Source of the DNA: an uncultured Mycoplasmatota bacterium
GTDB lineage: Bacteria > Bacillota_I > Bacilli_A > RF39 > UBA660
Assembly: GCA_947165285.1 (NCBI GenBank)
Contig: CAMUZS010000002.1
Coordinates: 152,302-216,301, forward strand
Direction: 5' to 3'
Length of the DNA stretch: 64,000 nt
The translations under genes were made by a program, and so were the position numbers. How positions within the stretch are numbered: the first letter of the stretch is position 1; each line of letters opens with the position of its first letter. Below are positions 33,239-44,535 of the stretch, piece after piece. A model generated the notes under the pieces. That model was not told the DNA's origin. It was given only the letters and a program-made list of their open reading frames with translations, and ran no database searches.

Positions 33239-35686
33239 CTAATTATTAGTATTTTCTACAGTATTATTAGCGTTATCAGAATCATCATTAATTATTAAAC
33301 ACATACTAGAAACAAGTTGATCATTTTTTAAATTAATTAATCTAACCCCTTGAGTTACTCTACCTAATGTAGAAATTTGATTAATCGGCATTCTCATAAC
33401 AGTACCAGAATCAGTAACAATTACTGCATCAGTGCGATCTCTAACAATTTGGAAAGTACATAGTTTACCATTTTTTTCAGTTAAATTTAAAGCTTTAACT
33501 CCTTTAGATCCACGACTTGTTTCTCTATATTCACTAACCAAAGTTTGTTTACCATATCCTTTATCAGTGATTAATAAGATCTTATCATCATCTTTAGCAA
33601 TATCAGCAGCGATACAAGATGCATTATCTCCTAAGTTAACACCTTTAACACCTGTTGCTGTTCTTCCCATTGTTCTTAATTTTGATTCATTAAATTTTAC
33701 TAATCTTCCTTCACTAGTACCAAGTAAAACAAATTCATTATCACTAACCAATCTAACTGTTAATAATTCATCATTTTCTCTCATAGATAAAGCTATCTTA
33801 CCTGTTTTTCTAATATTAGAATATTCAGATATAGGAGTCTTTTTAACTATTCCATTCTTAGTTATGAAAATTAAACATTTATTTTCTTCGTCTTTACTTA
33901 CAGAAATAACACTACTTACTGTTTCTTCTTTTTCAATAGGAATTAAGTTAACAATTGGTAATCCTTTAGATTGTCTACTAAATTCTGGAATTTCATATCC
34001 TTTTAAACGATATACCTTACCCTTACTAGTGAACATCATTAAGAAATCATGAGTAGACATGTTAATAACTTGTTGAACAAAATCTTCATCATTAACATTC
34101 ATACCTTTAACTCCAACGCCACCACGGTTTTGAACTTTAAATGTATCAGCAGTTGTACGTTTAATATATCCTTTACTAGTTAAAGCAATCATAACATTTT
34201 CTTCAGGAATTAAAGATTCATCTTCAATAAAATCAACTGCAGTCATATCAATTTCAGTACGTCTTTCATCACCATATTTATCTCTAATTTCAATTAATTC
34301 TTGTTTAATAATAGAATAAATTCTATCTTCACTTGCTAAAATAGATTTAAAATCTTCTATCTTAGCATGTAATTCAGCTAATTCATCTTCAATTTGATCT
34401 TTAGACATATGAGTTAATCTTCTTAACTTCATTTCAAGTACTGCATTAGCTTGAATTTCATCTAATCCAAATCTTTCACATAATGTTTTAATAGCTATTT
34501 CATCTGTATTAGAACCTTTGATTATTTTAACTACTTCATCAATATTATCGATAGCTATTTTTAATCCTTCTAATAAATGAGCTCTGTCCTCACATTTTTT
34601 TAAATCATATTGAGTACGTCTTACTATTACTTCTCTTTGGTATGAAATATATTTTGAAATTATATCTTTTAATCCTAAAGTTTTAGGAACTTTATTATCT
34701 ATCATTAATAAGATAATACCAAATGAAGTTTGAAAATCCGTATGTTTATATAAATTATTTAATACAACTTGTGGATTAGCATCTCTTTTTAATGAAATAG
34801 TAATTTTTCCATTTTTTAAATCACTATGATAATCAGATATACCATCTAAAATTTTATTATGAACAAGTTCTGCTACTTTATTTTTTAAATCTAAAGTATT
34901 TACTCCATATGGAACTTCACTAACAACTATTTGATATTTTCCATGATTTTCTTCTATTTCTGCTCTAGCCCTAATAGTTATTATTCCACGACCAGTTTCA
35001 TAAGCTTTTTTAATTCCTGAATTACCAAGAATAATACCTCCAGTAGGAAAATCTGGTCCTTTAATATATTGCATTAATGATAATGTATCTATTTCAGGAT
35101 TATCTATATAAGCCACACATCCATTTATAACTTCTTTTAAATTATGAGGTGGTATATTAGTTGCCATTCCAACTGCAATACCAGTTGTTCCATTAACTAA
35201 AATATTTGGAAACCTTGATGGTAATACTTCAGGTTCTTTTTCAGAAGCATCAAAATTATCTACCATATTAACAGTATCTTTATTAATATCTCTAAGCATT
35301 TCATTACTTATTTTAGAAAGACGAGATTCAGTATAACGCATTGCTGCTGCACCGTCTCCATCCATGTTACCAAAGTTACCATGACCATCTACTAATGGAC
35401 AGCGATAAGAAAAATCTTGTGCCATTCTTACCATTGCTTCATAAATTGATGAATCTCCATGTGGATGGTATTTTCCCATAACATCTCCAACAATTCTAGC
35501 TGATTTTACGTGAATTTTATCAGATGTATGTCCTTCTTCAAACATTCCATATAAAATACGTCTATGAACAGGTTTTAAACCATCTCTTAAATCAGGTATA
35601 GCACGCGCAGTAATAACACTTGCTGCATAATCAACAAATGATTTAGATACTTCATCTACTATATTATTATGTTGTAAATTATCCAT
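33239..35686 (-). CDS. gyrA: DNA gyrase subunit A
   Basis: Breakage-reunion subunit that introduces negative supercoils. It shows [19 protein letters not shown], the active-site Tyr in [19 protein letters not shown] in the quinolone region (Ser kept at the E. coli 83 position), and a C-terminal beta-pinwheel with [10 protein letters not shown] as the GyrA box. 815 residues. It follows gyrB after 13 bases with AGGAGG. A 206-codon frame on the other strand is a shadow. Confidence 0.98.
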   Translation of the reverse strand: MDNLQHNNIVDEVSKSFVDYAASVITARAIPDLRDGLKPVHRRILYGMFEEGHTSDKIHVKSARIVGDVMGKYHPHGDSSIYEAMVRMAQDFSYRCPLVDGHGNFGNMDGDGAAAMRYTESRLSKISNEMLRDINKDTVNMVDNFDASEKEPEVLPSRFPNILVNGTTGIAVGMATNIPPHNLKEVINGCVAYIDNPEIDTLSLMQYIKGPDFPTGGIILGNSGIKKAYETGRGIITIRARAEIEENHGKYQIVVSEVPYGVNTLDLKNKVAELVHNKILDGISDYHSDLKNGKITISLKRDANPQVVLNNLYKHTDFQTSFGIILLMIDNKVPKTLGLKDIISKYISYQREVIVRRTQYDLKKCEDRAHLLEGLKIAIDNIDEVVKIIKGSNTDEIAIKTLCERFGLDEIQANAVLEMKLRRLTHMSKDQIEDELAELHAKIEDFKSILASEDRIYSIIKQELIEIRDKYGDERRTEIDMTAVDFIEDESLIPEENVMIALTSKGYIKRTTADTFKVQNRGGVGVKGMNVNDEDFVQQVINMSTHDFLMMFTSKGKVYRLKGYEIPEFSRQSKGLPIVNLIPIEKEETVSSVISVSKDEENKCLIFITKNGIVKKTPISEYSNIRKTGKIALSMRENDELLTVRLVSDNEFVLLGTSEGRLVKFNESKLRTMGRTATGVKGVNLGDNASCIAADIAKDDDKILLITDKGYGKQTLVSEYRETSRGSKGVKALNLTEKNGKLCTFQIVRDRTDAVIVTDSGTVMRMPINQISTLGRVTQGVRLINLKNDQLVSSMCLIINDDSDNANNTVENTNN

Positions 35687-35699
35687 ATTAAAAAACCTC

Positions 35700-37619
35700 C
35701 TATATATCTAAATCTGCATATTCTGCATGTTCTTCTATAAATTTACGTCTTGGTTCTACTTCTTCACCCATTAGTGTAGTAAATATTTCATCAGCAGCCA
35801 TTGCATCTTCAACTGTTATTTTTCTTAATACTCTTTTATTAATATCCATTGTAGTATCAAATAATTCATCTGCATCCATTTCTCCTAAACCTTTCATACG
35901 TCCTATAATTGGTTTAACGTTACCTGGTATTTCACCTTTTTTCTTTTCAAGTTCCGCTTCATCCAATGCATATGTTACATTTTTACCATATTTTATACTA
36001 AATAATGGTGGTTGAGCTGCATAAACATGCCCAGCTTCAACAATTGGTTTAAAAAATCTATAAAATAATGTTAATAACAATACTCTTATATGAGAACCAT
36101 CAACATCTGCATCAGTCATTATAACAATCTTATCATACCTTAATTTTGATAAATCAAAATCTTCCCCTATTCCTGTTCCAAAAGCTGTAATTATGGTTCT
36201 AATTTCTTCATTAGATAAAGCTCTATCCATTCTAGCTTTTTCTACATTTAATATTTTTCCTCTAAGTGGAAGTATAGCTTGTGTCATAGAATCTCTACCT
36301 TTTTTTGCAGATCCTCCAGCACTATCTCCTTCGACTAAGAATATTTCACATTCCTTTGGATCTTTACTCTTACAATCAGATAATTTTCCATAGAAATTAG
36401 TTACATCTAAATCAGATTTTCTTCTAGTTAATTCTCTTGCTTTTTTAGCAGCTATTCTTGCATTAGATGCAAGTATTGCTTTATCAATAATTATTTTGGC
36501 TTGTGCAGGATTTTCCATTAAAAATCTTTCAAATCCCTGACCAAATACATCACTAGCTATTTTTCTTACTTCACTATTACCAAGTTTTGTTTTAGTTTGT
36601 CCTTCAAATTGTGGATCTGGATGTTTACATGAAATTATCATTGTTAAACCTTCCCTAACATCATCACCAGTTAATGAATCATCATTATCTTTTAATAATT
36701 TATTATTTTTTGCATAATTGTTTATTACTCTTGTTAAAGCTTGTTTAACTCCATCTTCATGAGTTCCACCTTCATGAGTATGAATATTATTAGTAAATGA
36801 ATATATTTGTGATTGATATGATGAATTATATTGACAAGCTACTTCAATAACAACATCATTTTCTTTTCCTTCTACATACACAATATCAGGATGTAAAACA
36901 TTATTATTTTTATTTAACATCTCAACATACTCAATAATTCCACCATTATATAAATATTTAACTTCTTTTTTAGGTTCTTCTCTATTATCAGTTAATGTTA
37001 TTTGAATACCTTTATTTAAAAATGCAATTTCTTGTAATCTTTTTGATAGTGTAGAAAAATTATATTCTGTTGTTTCAAAAATACTAGCGTCTGGATGAAA
37101 TTTAACAGTAGTACCAGTTCTATCTTTATCACATTTTCCAACTACTTTCATTGGTTCTACAGGTTTTCCACCATTTTCAAATCTTTGAAAATGAATTTCA
37201 CCATCTCTATAAACGTTTACCTCTAAAAAATCAGATAATGCATTAACTACTGAAGCACCTACACCATGAAGACCACCGGATACTTTATATCCTCCACCAC
37301 CAAATTTTCCTCCAGCATGTAAAACAGTAAATATTGTTTCAATTGTTGATAAACCAGTTTTCTTATTTATTCCTGTTGGCATTCCACGTCCATTATCTTT
37401 TACTATTACCACATTTCCTGGTTCAACACTTACTTCAATATGATTACAATAACCTGCTAAAGCTTCATCAACAGCATTATCTACTATTTCCCACACTAAA
37501 TGATGAAGACCACTATCATGAGTATTTCCTATATACATTCCTGGTCTTTTTCTAACTGCTTCTAATCCTTCTAATACTTGTATAGCACTATCACCATAAT
37601 TTAATTCTTTATCTTCCAT
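35700..37619 (-). CDS. gyrB: DNA gyrase subunit B
   Basis: ATPase subunit of gyrase. ATP-site motifs [11 protein letters not shown] and [13 protein letters not shown], the Toprim motifs EGDSAGGSA and DADVDGSHI, and [12 protein letters not shown] are present. 639 residues. It starts two bases after recF with GAGGTTAA as ribosome binding site, so recF-gyrB-gyrA form one unit, as around many Bacillota origins. Confidence 0.98.
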   Translation of the reverse strand: MEDKELNYGDSAIQVLEGLEAVRKRPGMYIGNTHDSGLHHLVWEIVDNAVDEALAGYCNHIEVSVEPGNVVIVKDNGRGMPTGINKKTGLSTIETIFTVLHAGGKFGGGGYKVSGGLHGVGASVVNALSDFLEVNVYRDGEIHFQRFENGGKPVEPMKVVGKCDKDRTGTTVKFHPDASIFETTEYNFSTLSKRLQEIAFLNKGIQITLTDNREEPKKEVKYLYNGGIIEYVEMLNKNNNVLHPDIVYVEGKENDVVIEVACQYNSSYQSQIYSFTNNIHTHEGGTHEDGVKQALTRVINNYAKNNKLLKDNDDSLTGDDVREGLTMIISCKHPDPQFEGQTKTKLGNSEVRKIASDVFGQGFERFLMENPAQAKIIIDKAILASNARIAAKKARELTRRKSDLDVTNFYGKLSDCKSKDPKECEIFLVEGDSAGGSAKKGRDSMTQAILPLRGKILNVEKARMDRALSNEEIRTIITAFGTGIGEDFDLSKLRYDKIVIMTDADVDGSHIRVLLLTLFYRFFKPIVEAGHVYAAQPPLFSIKYGKNVTYALDEAELEKKKGEIPGNVKPIIGRMKGLGEMDADELFDTTMDINKRVLRKITVEDAMAADEIFTTLMGEEVEPRRKFIEEHAEYADLDI

Positions 37620-37621
37620 AA

Positions 37622-38710
37622 TTATTTAACCTCCAATACTCCATCTTCTGTTATATGAAAAATTTTACTTTTATTTCTTATACTATTACTTATCTTATCT
37701 ATTTCAGTAGTTGTTATAAAAGTTTGTACATCATTATCAAGTAATTCTAATATATTATTTATTTTTTCAATATCAAGTTCACTAAATAAATCATCTAAAA
37801 TAAATATTGGTATTATATTCTTTTCTTCTTTAAAATATCTTAATTCAGATAATTTATAAGCAATAATTGCATTTTTTTGTTGCCCTTCAGAACCATAATC
37901 TTTTAAATCTTTATTATTTAATTTAAAAATTAAATCATCTTTATGAATTCCAAATTTAGTAATACCAAATAACATATCTTTTTCTTGATAATCTTTATAT
38001 TTCTTCTTTATTTTATCTTTATCTAAATCTTTATAATCACTTAAATATTCAATATTTATATTATTTATATTACTTATTTTAAAATAAATATCCTTTATTA
38101 ATTTATTGATTGAATCTATATATTTACTTCTATAATTATATATTTCAATTCCTAAATCAATTAATTTATCAGTAATTATATCTAAATATTCTCTTGATTG
38201 ATTAGCATTAATATACATTGTTTTTAAATAAGAATTTCTTTGCTTAATTAACTTATTATAGCTACTCAATTTTTTTAAGTAATTATTATCTAGTTCAGAT
38301 ATAGATACATTTAATAATTTTCTTCTAATACTAGGAGAATCTTTTATTATTTGTAAATCATTGGGATTAAATAAAATAACATTAATCTTTGAAATATAAT
38401 CACTTATTTTTTTATATATATTATTATCTATTTTTACTCTTTTTCCTTTATTATTAATAATAATTTGATAATTTCTATTAATATCATCTTCAATAGTACC
38501 AGAAATAGTAGTAACATTATTATTTTCTTTAATTAAAACTTTATCATTATTAGACCTAAATGTTTTAGTTAAAGCAAGAACATAAATAGCCTCTACTATA
38601 TTAGTTTTTCCCATACCATTTTTTCCATATATGATATTATTATCAGAAAAATGTAAATTTAATGAATCATAATTTCTAAAATTAAGTAATTTTAAATCAA
38701 TGATTTTCAT
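37622..38710 (-). CDS. recF: DNA replication and repair protein RecF
   Basis: SMC-like ATPase acting with RecO and RecR at gaps. Walker [11 protein letters not shown], the signature SEGQQKNAI and Walker [13 protein letters not shown] are intact. About 362 residues from the ATG at 38710, which follows AGAGGTTAA. yaaA, the usual gene between dnaN and recF, is replaced here by comK. Confidence 0.97.
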   Translation of the reverse strand: MKIIDLKLLNFRNYDSLNLHFSDNNIIYGKNGMGKTNIVEAIYVLALTKTFRSNNDKVLIKENNNVTTISGTIEDDINRNYQIIINNKGKRVKIDNNIYKKISDYISKINVILFNPNDLQIIKDSPSIRRKLLNVSISELDNNYLKKLSSYNKLIKQRNSYLKTMYINANQSREYLDIITDKLIDLGIEIYNYRSKYIDSINKLIKDIYFKISNINNINIEYLSDYKDLDKDKIKKKYKDYQEKDMLFGITKFGIHKDDLIFKLNNKDLKDYGSEGQQKNAIIAYKLSELRYFKEEKNIIPIFILDDLFSELDIEKINNILELLDNDVQTFITTTEIDKISNSIRNKSKIFHITEDGVLEVK

Positions 38711-38742
38711 AATTAACCTCTTTAAACCCCAAAATTTAAAAT

Positions 38743-38773
38743 AATAGGTATAAAACATACTCCTATACCTATT
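38743..38773 (-). terminator. Hairpin between comK and recF, probable terminator
   Basis: AATAGGTAT (38743-38751) pairs with ATACCTATT (38765-38773). On the minus strand it is followed by an AT-rich stretch rather than a pure T-run, so termination may be partial. Confidence 0.5.
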
Positions 38774-38778
38774 AATAA

Positions 38779-39267
38779 TTATATCACAAAATTGTCGTTA
38801 TTTTTACTATTTTTTACTTTTTTTTGTTCTTTTCTTTTATCTAACATCATTTGAAGTCTTGATGATCTTAATATTTGATTATTAATTATACTATAAGATA
38901 CTGGTAAAACAACTGTTTTTCCATCTTTAAAGTATATTTTACATCCCTTATTATCCTTTTCATATTTTTCTATATTATTTAGTGAAATCCATGAACAAGT
39001 ATTAAGCCTTGGTGATGATGTTGGAAAAAATATTAAATTATTTGTTTCTTCAATTATTATTGGAACTTTATGTGTTATATCAATTAATGAAGTAGATCCT
39101 ATTTGTCTTCCTTTTAAAGAAGAACCATAATATCTACAACTATCTTCCATAATTTTATCTACTTCTTGATTAATTATATAATTTCTATATCTTTCATAAA
39201 TAATAGTCTTATTAATATTTTTTGGAATAATAGCCAATGTATCTTCATTTATTTCATATGAATTCAT
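38779..39267 (-). CDS. comK: ComK-family competence transcription factor
   Basis: ComK is the master activator of DNA-uptake genes in Bacillus. The pattern is clear: YEINEDTLAIIPKN at the start, CRYYGSSLKGRQIGSTSLI in the middle, HKVPIIIEE, FPTSSPRLNTCSWI, and a basic C-terminal tail. 162 residues from the ATG at 39267, which follows AAAGGGGGTGA. It lies between dnaN and recF with terminators on both sides, so it is likely expressed alone. Whether competence genes exist elsewhere cannot be seen. Confidence 0.88.
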   Translation of the reverse strand: MNSYEINEDTLAIIPKNINKTIIYERYRNYIINQEVDKIMEDSCRYYGSSLKGRQIGSTSLIDITHKVPIIIEETNNLIFFPTSSPRLNTCSWISLNNIEKYEKDNKGCKIYFKDGKTVVLPVSYSIINNQILRSSRLQMMLDKRKEQKKVKNSKNNDNFVI

Positions 39268-39358
39268 ATAATATTCACCCCCTTTTTTAAATACAAATAA
39301 TATAACAAATAAAATTGTCAAAATTTGTAATATATTGTCAATAACTATTAATTTATTA

Positions 39359-39384
39359 ACAAAAAAAATCCAAAATTGGATTTT
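39359..39384 (-). terminator. Terminator of dnaN
   Basis: AAAATCCAA (39365-39373) pairs with TTGGATTTT (39376-39384), followed on the minus strand by a T-run. It overlaps the dnaN stop. Confidence 0.8.
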
Positions 39385-40498
39385 AATATGTTTTTATTGG
39401 TAATATTAATTGAATTAAAGATTCATCTTCAGTAGATTTAATTACTATAGGTTTTGTGTCTCCATTTAATAATATTAATATTTGATCATCTTTAAATGTT
39501 TTTAAAGCTTCAAGCATATATCTAGCACTAAATGAAATATCAAATTCTTCATTTTTATTACTTTCAACACTAATTTCTTCCAATGAAGATCCTTGTTCAG
39601 CTGTAGATGATATTATTAAATTTCCATTTCCTAAATGCATTTTAATAATATTTTTATCTTTACTACTAGTTAGTAATGCAGCTCTAATTATTGCACTGTT
39701 ATAATCATTTAAGCTAGTATTTAACATTATAGAAAATTCTGTTGGTATTAAGTTTGTAGTATTAGGATATGTACCAGATAATAAATTGCTTTGAAATATT
39801 ATATTACTATATTTAAAAATAATTTTATTATTAAATATATGTATTTCTAATGGTAAATCTTCTCCTAATATCTTATCAAATTCTAATATGTTTTTACCTG
39901 GAATAACTATATTAATATCTTGATCTATTACTTTATCTAATTTTATTGTTTTTTTAGCTAATCTATAAGAATCTGTTGCTATACACTCAAGTATATCTCC
40001 AGTTATTTTAATATTAATACCAGTTAATATTTGTCTTAATTCTTGATTAGAAATAGCAAATACTGTTTGATTAATCATTTGTTTAAATATATTACTATTT
40101 ATTTTTATAGGATTTTTATGTTCTTCAATTTTAATAGAAGGATATTCACTTGGATCATAGCAATTTAAATTATATTTACTATTACCAGATGTAATAACAA
40201 TTTTAAGTCCATCCAATACTTCAAAATTAATTTCATCATTAGGCATATTTCTTACAATATCAACTATCCTATCACTTTGTACTATTATATTACCTTCATT
40301 TTCAAAACTTTTAATATTTTCTTTTTCTATTTTTGTTTTTATAGTTAAATCACTATCACTCGCAGTTAAAAATAAACCATCTTTATTTAATTCAAATTTA
40401 ATACCATTAAGTATGGGTATTATATTTCTAGAAGATATAGCTCTTGTAACATTTACTAAATTTTCTAATATAATATTTTTATCTATACTAAATTTCAT
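39383..40498 (-). CDS. dnaN: DNA polymerase III beta sliding clamp
   Basis: Ring-shaped clamp that tethers polymerase to DNA. 371 residues with the three-fold repeated clamp domains; recognisable are ARYMLEALK and the C-terminal LIQLILPIKTY. AGAAGGAAA precedes the ATG. The 140 bases between it and dnaA hold a one-mismatch DnaA box (TTATCCATA, 40627-40635). Confidence 0.97.
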   Translation of the reverse strand: MKFSIDKNIILENLVNVTRAISSRNIIPILNGIKFELNKDGLFLTASDSDLTIKTKIEKENIKSFENEGNIIVQSDRIVDIVRNMPNDEINFEVLDGLKIVITSGNSKYNLNCYDPSEYPSIKIEEHKNPIKINSNIFKQMINQTVFAISNQELRQILTGINIKITGDILECIATDSYRLAKKTIKLDKVIDQDINIVIPGKNILEFDKILGEDLPLEIHIFNNKIIFKYSNIIFQSNLLSGTYPNTTNLIPTEFSIMLNTSLNDYNSAIIRAALLTSSKDKNIIKMHLGNGNLIISSTAEQGSSLEEISVESNKNEEFDISFSARYMLEALKTFKDDQILILLNGDTKPIVIKSTEDESLIQLILPIKTY

Positions 40499-40638
40499 AA
40501 TTTTTCCTTCTTTCTTTTATATTTTAATTAATAATAATTATAATAGAGTTAATATTGTTGATAATCATATATTTACCATAAAATATAGTAAAATAAGCTG
40601 TTTATAATTATAAAGTTATTAACAAATTATCCATAATT

Positions 40639-42006
40639 TTATATTTTAGATTTAATTTCATTAACTATTTCTTGTAATTTTTTATTATCCTTTAAGTCTT
40701 GAGTAATTTTATCACAAGCGTGAATTACCGTTGAATGATCTCTTCCTCCAAATTCTAAACCAATTCTTGGAAATGATTCATCTGTTAACATCCTAGATAA
40801 ATACATAGCAATCATTCTAGGATATGCTATATTATTACTTCTTTTCTTTCCTTTTAAAACTTCTACTGTTAATTCATAGTAATTTGCAACTGCTTTTTGA
40901 ATTGTTGATATAGAATTGTTAGAATATACATTTACATCGTTTCCTAATGCTTCCATAGTAAATTTTAAATCTATTTTTTCAGGTACATACATAGCAGTAT
41001 ATGCTTGTAATCTTGTAATAGCACCTTCAAGAGGTCTTACATCAGTTTCATAAAGATTTGCAATATATTCAATAGCTTCATCTGTTATTAAATTAGAAAT
41101 TGAATATTTTTTTATTTTATCTTTTAATATTCTACATCTTAAATCAAAATCGGGTGGAAATATATCAACAGGAAGAGCATAAGTTAGTCGAGATTTTAAT
41201 CTTTCTTCTAATTTTTTTAAATCATTAGGAGAAGTATCTGAACTAATAATTATTTGTTTATTTTTACTATGTAATTCTTCAAATATTTGAAAAAATTCTT
41301 GTTGAGTTTTTTCTGCTCCTACTAAAAATTGAATATCATCTATGATTAATACATCTATATCCCAATATTTACTTCTAAAATATTTAGATTTATCAATTAT
41401 CTCTTCTTTAGTTCCACTACTAATATTTACATAATCATCTCTAAATGCAGCACTTGTAGTATATAAAACCCTTAAATCAGAATTATCAACTATATAATTA
41501 CCTATAGCTTGCATTAAATGAGTTTTACCTACTCCACATTTTCCATATATAAATAATGGATTATATATTTTTCCAGGTTGTTGAGCAACAGCCATGGCAG
41601 TTGTTTTAGCAAAATAATTAGTTTCACCTACAACATAAGTATCAAAATTTAATTCTTTTTTTAAATTTGTATCAAATTTAGGTCTAACATCTAATACTTC
41701 AATTTTTTCTTCTTCAACTTTATTGTTTATAACATTAATATTATCCACAATATCTTGTTCTAAAATAAATTTTATTTCAAAAGTAATTCCTGTAATATCA
41801 AATAGAGTTTTTTCCATGATATCATACCAGTTATTTTCAAGTATTTTTTTATGCACCATCATAGGAACTTTAATGATGATTTTGTTATTTTCTTGATCTA
41901 AATTATATAATTCTAAAGGTTTTATCCAAGTACTATAAGACATAGGATTAGCTTTATTACTTAAAATAGACAGAAATTCCGACCATATTTTATCAGCCGC
42001 TACCAA
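40639..42006 (-). CDS. dnaA: Chromosomal replication initiator DnaA
   Basis: Binds DnaA boxes and opens the origin. Domain I starts WSEFLSIL; the AAA+ domain has Walker A GKCGVGKTHLMQAIG and IIDDIQFL; domain IV ends with the box-reading helix GGRDHSTVIHA. The start is uncertain: GTG at 42015, ATG at 42012 or TTG at 42006. I chose TTG because it stands at the same distance from GGGTGAT as ATG does in several neighbouring genes. Transcribed away from oriC. Confidence 0.95.
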   Translation of the reverse strand: MVAADKIWSEFLSILSNKANPMSYSTWIKPLELYNLDQENNKIIIKVPMMVHKKILENNWYDIMEKTLFDITGITFEIKFILEQDIVDNINVINNKVEEEKIEVLDVRPKFDTNLKKELNFDTYVVGETNYFAKTTAMAVAQQPGKIYNPLFIYGKCGVGKTHLMQAIGNYIVDNSDLRVLYTTSAAFRDDYVNISSGTKEEIIDKSKYFRSKYWDIDVLIIDDIQFLVGAEKTQQEFFQIFEELHSKNKQIIISSDTSPNDLKKLEERLKSRLTYALPVDIFPPDFDLRCRILKDKIKKYSISNLITDEAIEYIANLYETDVRPLEGAITRLQAYTAMYVPEKIDLKFTMEALGNDVNVYSNNSISTIQKAVANYYELTVEVLKGKKRSNNIAYPRMIAMYLSRMLTDESFPRIGLEFGGRDHSTVIHACDKITQDLKDNKKLQEIVNEIKSKI

Positions 42007-42015
42007 AATCATCAC

Positions 42016-42320
42016 CCCACTTCAATACCGTCTACAACTTAATTTTATAACACCATTTCACATTTTTAAAGTGTAATTTATCAAAAATCAAATTATAAAC
42101 AACTTATAAACACAATAATTAACAATTTGAGTATTATAATATCTTAATATTTATTATTTATCAACATTATCCACAAATTTTTATAAACAATTATAAAAAA
42201 TTGTCAATAAACTTATTAACATTATCCACAATTTTATATAAAAATTATGAATAATAATGGATTAATATTGTTAATAAGCTGTGAATAAATTGTTAATTAA
42301 AATAAAATAGCGATAATTCC
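42016..42320. other. Origin of replication (oriC) between dnaA and rpmH
   Basis: No gene fits here. The stretch is extremely AT-rich and holds two perfect DnaA boxes TTATCCACA (42167-42175 and 42222-42230), a one-mismatch box on the other strand (TGTGAATAA, 42280-42288), and several weaker TTATAAACA sites near 42092-42190. The AT-only stretch around 42240-42275 is a likely unwinding element. Gene orientation flips here, leftward before and rightward after, as expected of a bidirectional origin. Confidence 0.9.
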
Positions 42321-42350
42321 TTGACTTTTTAGTAATTATAATAGTATAAT
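42321..42350 (+). promoter_or_regulatory. Promoter of rpmH-rnpA
   Basis: TTGACT (42321-42326), 18 bases, TATAAT (42345-42350). The GGAGGTG ribosome binding site of rpmH follows. Confidence 0.8.
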
Positions 42351-42386
42351 AACCGTGCTAAAGTTTTAGATGTGGAGGTGCAATAT

Positions 42387-42509
42387 ATGAAAAGAACTTA
42401 TCAACCAAATAATCGTAAAATGAAGAAAAAACATGGCTTTTTTGCTAGAAAAGAAACTAATATTTTAAAAAGTAGAAGAGCAAAGGGACGTAAAAGATTA
42501 TGTAAGTAA
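42387..42509 (+). CDS. rpmH: 50S ribosomal protein L34
   Basis: Forty residues starting [11 protein letters not shown] and containing KKKHGFFAR and [10 protein letters not shown], a diverged but clear L34 (the usual form reads HGFRxRM and GRxVL). The ribosome binding site is GTGGAGGTG. First gene right of oriC, followed by rnpA, the near-universal order. It is too short to appear in a length-filtered gene list. Confidence 0.95.
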   Translation: MKRTYQPNNRKMKKKHGFFARKETNILKSRRAKGRKRLCK

Positions 42510-42510
42510 A

Positions 42511-42536
42511 CCACTTTTTTATAGTGGCTTTTTTCA
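42511..42536 (+). terminator. Terminator or attenuator between rpmH and rnpA
   Basis: CCACT (42511-42515) pairs with AGTGG (42523-42527), followed by CTTTTTT. It may let L34 outnumber the RNase P protein. Confidence 0.65.
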
Positions 42537-42557
42537 TAATGCAAAGGAGAATTGATT

Positions 42558-42884
42558 ATGAAAAAATATGAAATTATTAAAAGTCATAATGAATTTAATA
42601 ATATAATAAATAATGAAAGATTTATAAAAAATAATAATTTTGTTATATATATTAAGGAAAAAGAAAATTCTTTTCCAAAATTTGGTATTGCAATAAGTAC
42701 GAAATTTGGAAAAGCACATATTAGAAATTACTATAAAAGAATAGTAAGAAATATGATTGATATAAATAAAAAATCATTTTCAAATAATCAAGATTATATT
42801 ATAATGATTAGGAAGTCATGTATAAATTTTAAATATCAAGACTTATTAATTAGTTTCGAAAAATTATTAAAGGAGATAAAATAA
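42558..42884 (+). CDS. rnpA: Ribonuclease P protein component
   Basis: Protein partner of the RNase P ribozyme, which trims tRNA 5' ends. It has the RNR-like basic motif in the form KAHIRNYYKRIVRNMI and the central FGIAISTKFGKA. 108 residues from the ATG at 42558 following AAAGGAGAA. yidC starts at its stop codon. Confidence 0.95.
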   Translation: MKKYEIIKSHNEFNNIINNERFIKNNNFVIYIKEKENSFPKFGIAISTKFGKAHIRNYYKRIVRNMIDINKKSFSNNQDYIIMIRKSCINFKYQDLLISFEKLLKEIK

Positions 42885-43918
42885 TGAATAAGAAAATTAA
42901 ATTAGTAGTAATAGGATTATTAGTACTATTAAGTGTTGGGTGTACTAATTATGTAAAAGAAGATAAAAAAGCAGTTACATATGAAGAAACTGGTCAAATG
43001 ATGGTTTCAAATATATTATGTAAGCCAGTTAGTGAAAATTTATTAAATTTTTATCAAGAACATAATAATTCTCTTGAAACAAAATTAGAAGACTTATCAA
43101 CATGTAAAGATTTTAAGCCATCTGATTTAGGATATAAGGGTTTATGGGAATCAATTTTAGTTAAACCAATAGCATGGTTAATTTTAAAAATAGGAGAATT
43201 AATTGGTAATTATGGTATTGCTGTAATGATTATGTCTATTTTAATTAGAGCATTAATGATACCAATTACTAAAAAAAGCATGTCTCAAACTGAGAATATG
43301 AAAAAAGTTCAACCAGAAATTGAAAAAATTCAGAAGAAATATCAAGGAAAACAAGATAGAGCTTCACAAATGGCAATGTCTCAAGAAATGATGATGTTGT
43401 ATCAAAAATATAATGTAAAACCACTAAGTGGATGTTTATCAGCATTAATTCAATTACCATTATTCTTTGCTTTCTTGGAAGCAATTAATAGAGTACCAGC
43501 AATATTTGAAGGATCATTATTTGGTATGAATTTAGGTATGACTCCATCTGTTGGAATAGCAAAAGGAAATTATATTTATATTATATTAATAATTTTAATA
43601 ATAGCTTCAACTTACATGTCATTTAAAAATGCAATGAATTCTCAAGGAAATGGATCTCAAGCTGGACAAATGAAATTTATGATGATTTTTATGTTAATAA
43701 TGATTTCTATTGCATCACTTTCACTTCCAACTGCTATAGCATTATATTGGATAGTAAATAACTTATTTGCAATTGTACAAAATAAAATTATACAAACAAA
43801 CAGTAAAAAAGATAATAATAAAACATCTAAAATTAAATCAAAAAAAGAAACACCAAAGAAAAAAGAAACTACAAAAAAAGTAAAAGATGCTAAAATAGTA
43901 AGTGAAAGGAAGAAGTAA
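42884..43918 (+). CDS. yidC: Membrane protein insertase YidC (lipoprotein form)
   Basis: Inserts proteins into the membrane with or without Sec. Signal peptide with lipobox LSVGC (Cys20), then a long periplasm-side stretch, five core helices including YGIAVMIMSILIRALMIPITK (pattern, about residues 109-129) and PLSGCLSALIQLPLFFAF, and a lysine-rich cytoplasmic tail that can bind ribosomes. 344 residues. It overlaps the rnpA stop by one base. In Bacillus the homologue here is SpoIIIJ, needed for sporulation. Confidence 0.96.
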   Translation: MNKKIKLVVIGLLVLLSVGCTNYVKEDKKAVTYEETGQMMVSNILCKPVSENLLNFYQEHNNSLETKLEDLSTCKDFKPSDLGYKGLWESILVKPIAWLILKIGELIGNYGIAVMIMSILIRALMIPITKKSMSQTENMKKVQPEIEKIQKKYQGKQDRASQMAMSQEMMMLYQKYNVKPLSGCLSALIQLPLFFAFLEAINRVPAIFEGSLFGMNLGMTPSVGIAKGNYIYIILIILIIASTYMSFKNAMNSQGNGSQAGQMKFMMIFMLIMISIASLSLPTAIALYWIVNNLFAIVQNKIIQTNSKKDNNKTSKIKSKKETPKKKETTKKVKDAKIVSERKK

Positions 43919-43920
43919 TT

Positions 43921-44535
43921 ATGAAGTATGAAGAATATAATGGAAAGAATTTAGAGGAGTTAAAAGAACAAGCATTTAATGAACTTAATATTACAGAAAA
44001 AGATTGTTTAATCAATGTTGAAAAAACTACATCAGGACTTTTAAAGAAAAAAGAAGAATATACTATTAAAGTATATAAATTAAGCGATGTAGCTGATGAG
44101 ATTAAAAGATTTTTAAATGAATTATTAATAAATATGAATATTGAAGCTAATTTTGAAACAAAAATAAGAGAAGAACAAATTAGTATAAAAATGTATTCTG
44201 ATAAAAACAATATTCTAATTGGTAAAGATGGAAAAACTCTAAAAGCACTACAAACAATAATAAGACAATATATATTTAAAGAAATAGGTGCATATCCATA
44301 TATTCTTTTAGATGTTGAAAACTATAAAGAAAAGAAAATTAAAAATTTAGAGTTTTTAACTAAAAAACTTGCAAAAGAAGTACTTAGAACAAAACAGCCA
44401 ATTATAATGGATGATATGAATTCTTATGAAAGAAGAATAGCACATAATGTATTATCTAAATTTGATAAATTATCTTCTGCATCTGAAGGTGTAGAACCAA
44501 ATAGACATATAGTTATTAAAATTAAAGAAGATTAA
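43921..44535 (+). CDS. jag: Jag/KhpB RNA-binding protein
   Basis: RNA-binding protein with a Jag-N domain (1-50, EYNGKNLEELKEQAF), a KH domain (about 85-140, ILIGKDGKTLKALQ) and an R3H domain (about 145-203, MNSYERRIAHNVL). In streptococci KhpB affects cell elongation and division. Two bases after yidC, the usual arrangement. Confidence 0.95.
   Translation: MKYEEYNGKNLEELKEQAFNELNITEKDCLINVEKTTSGLLKKKEEYTIKVYKLSDVADEIKRFLNELLINMNIEANFETKIREEQISIKMYSDKNNILIGKDGKTLKALQTIIRQYIFKEIGAYPYILLDVENYKEKKIKNLEFLTKKLAKEVLRTKQPIIMDDMNSYERRIAHNVLSKFDKLSSASEGVEPNRHIVIKIKED

Noticed and set aside
33432-34052. 206-codon open frame opposite gyrA
   Set aside because: It lies wholly inside gyrA on the other strand, has no ribosome binding site, and reads as the reverse complement of conserved gyrase sequence.
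43269-44210. Open frames opposite yidC and jag
   Set aside because: Both overlap well-supported genes completely and lack ribosome binding sites.
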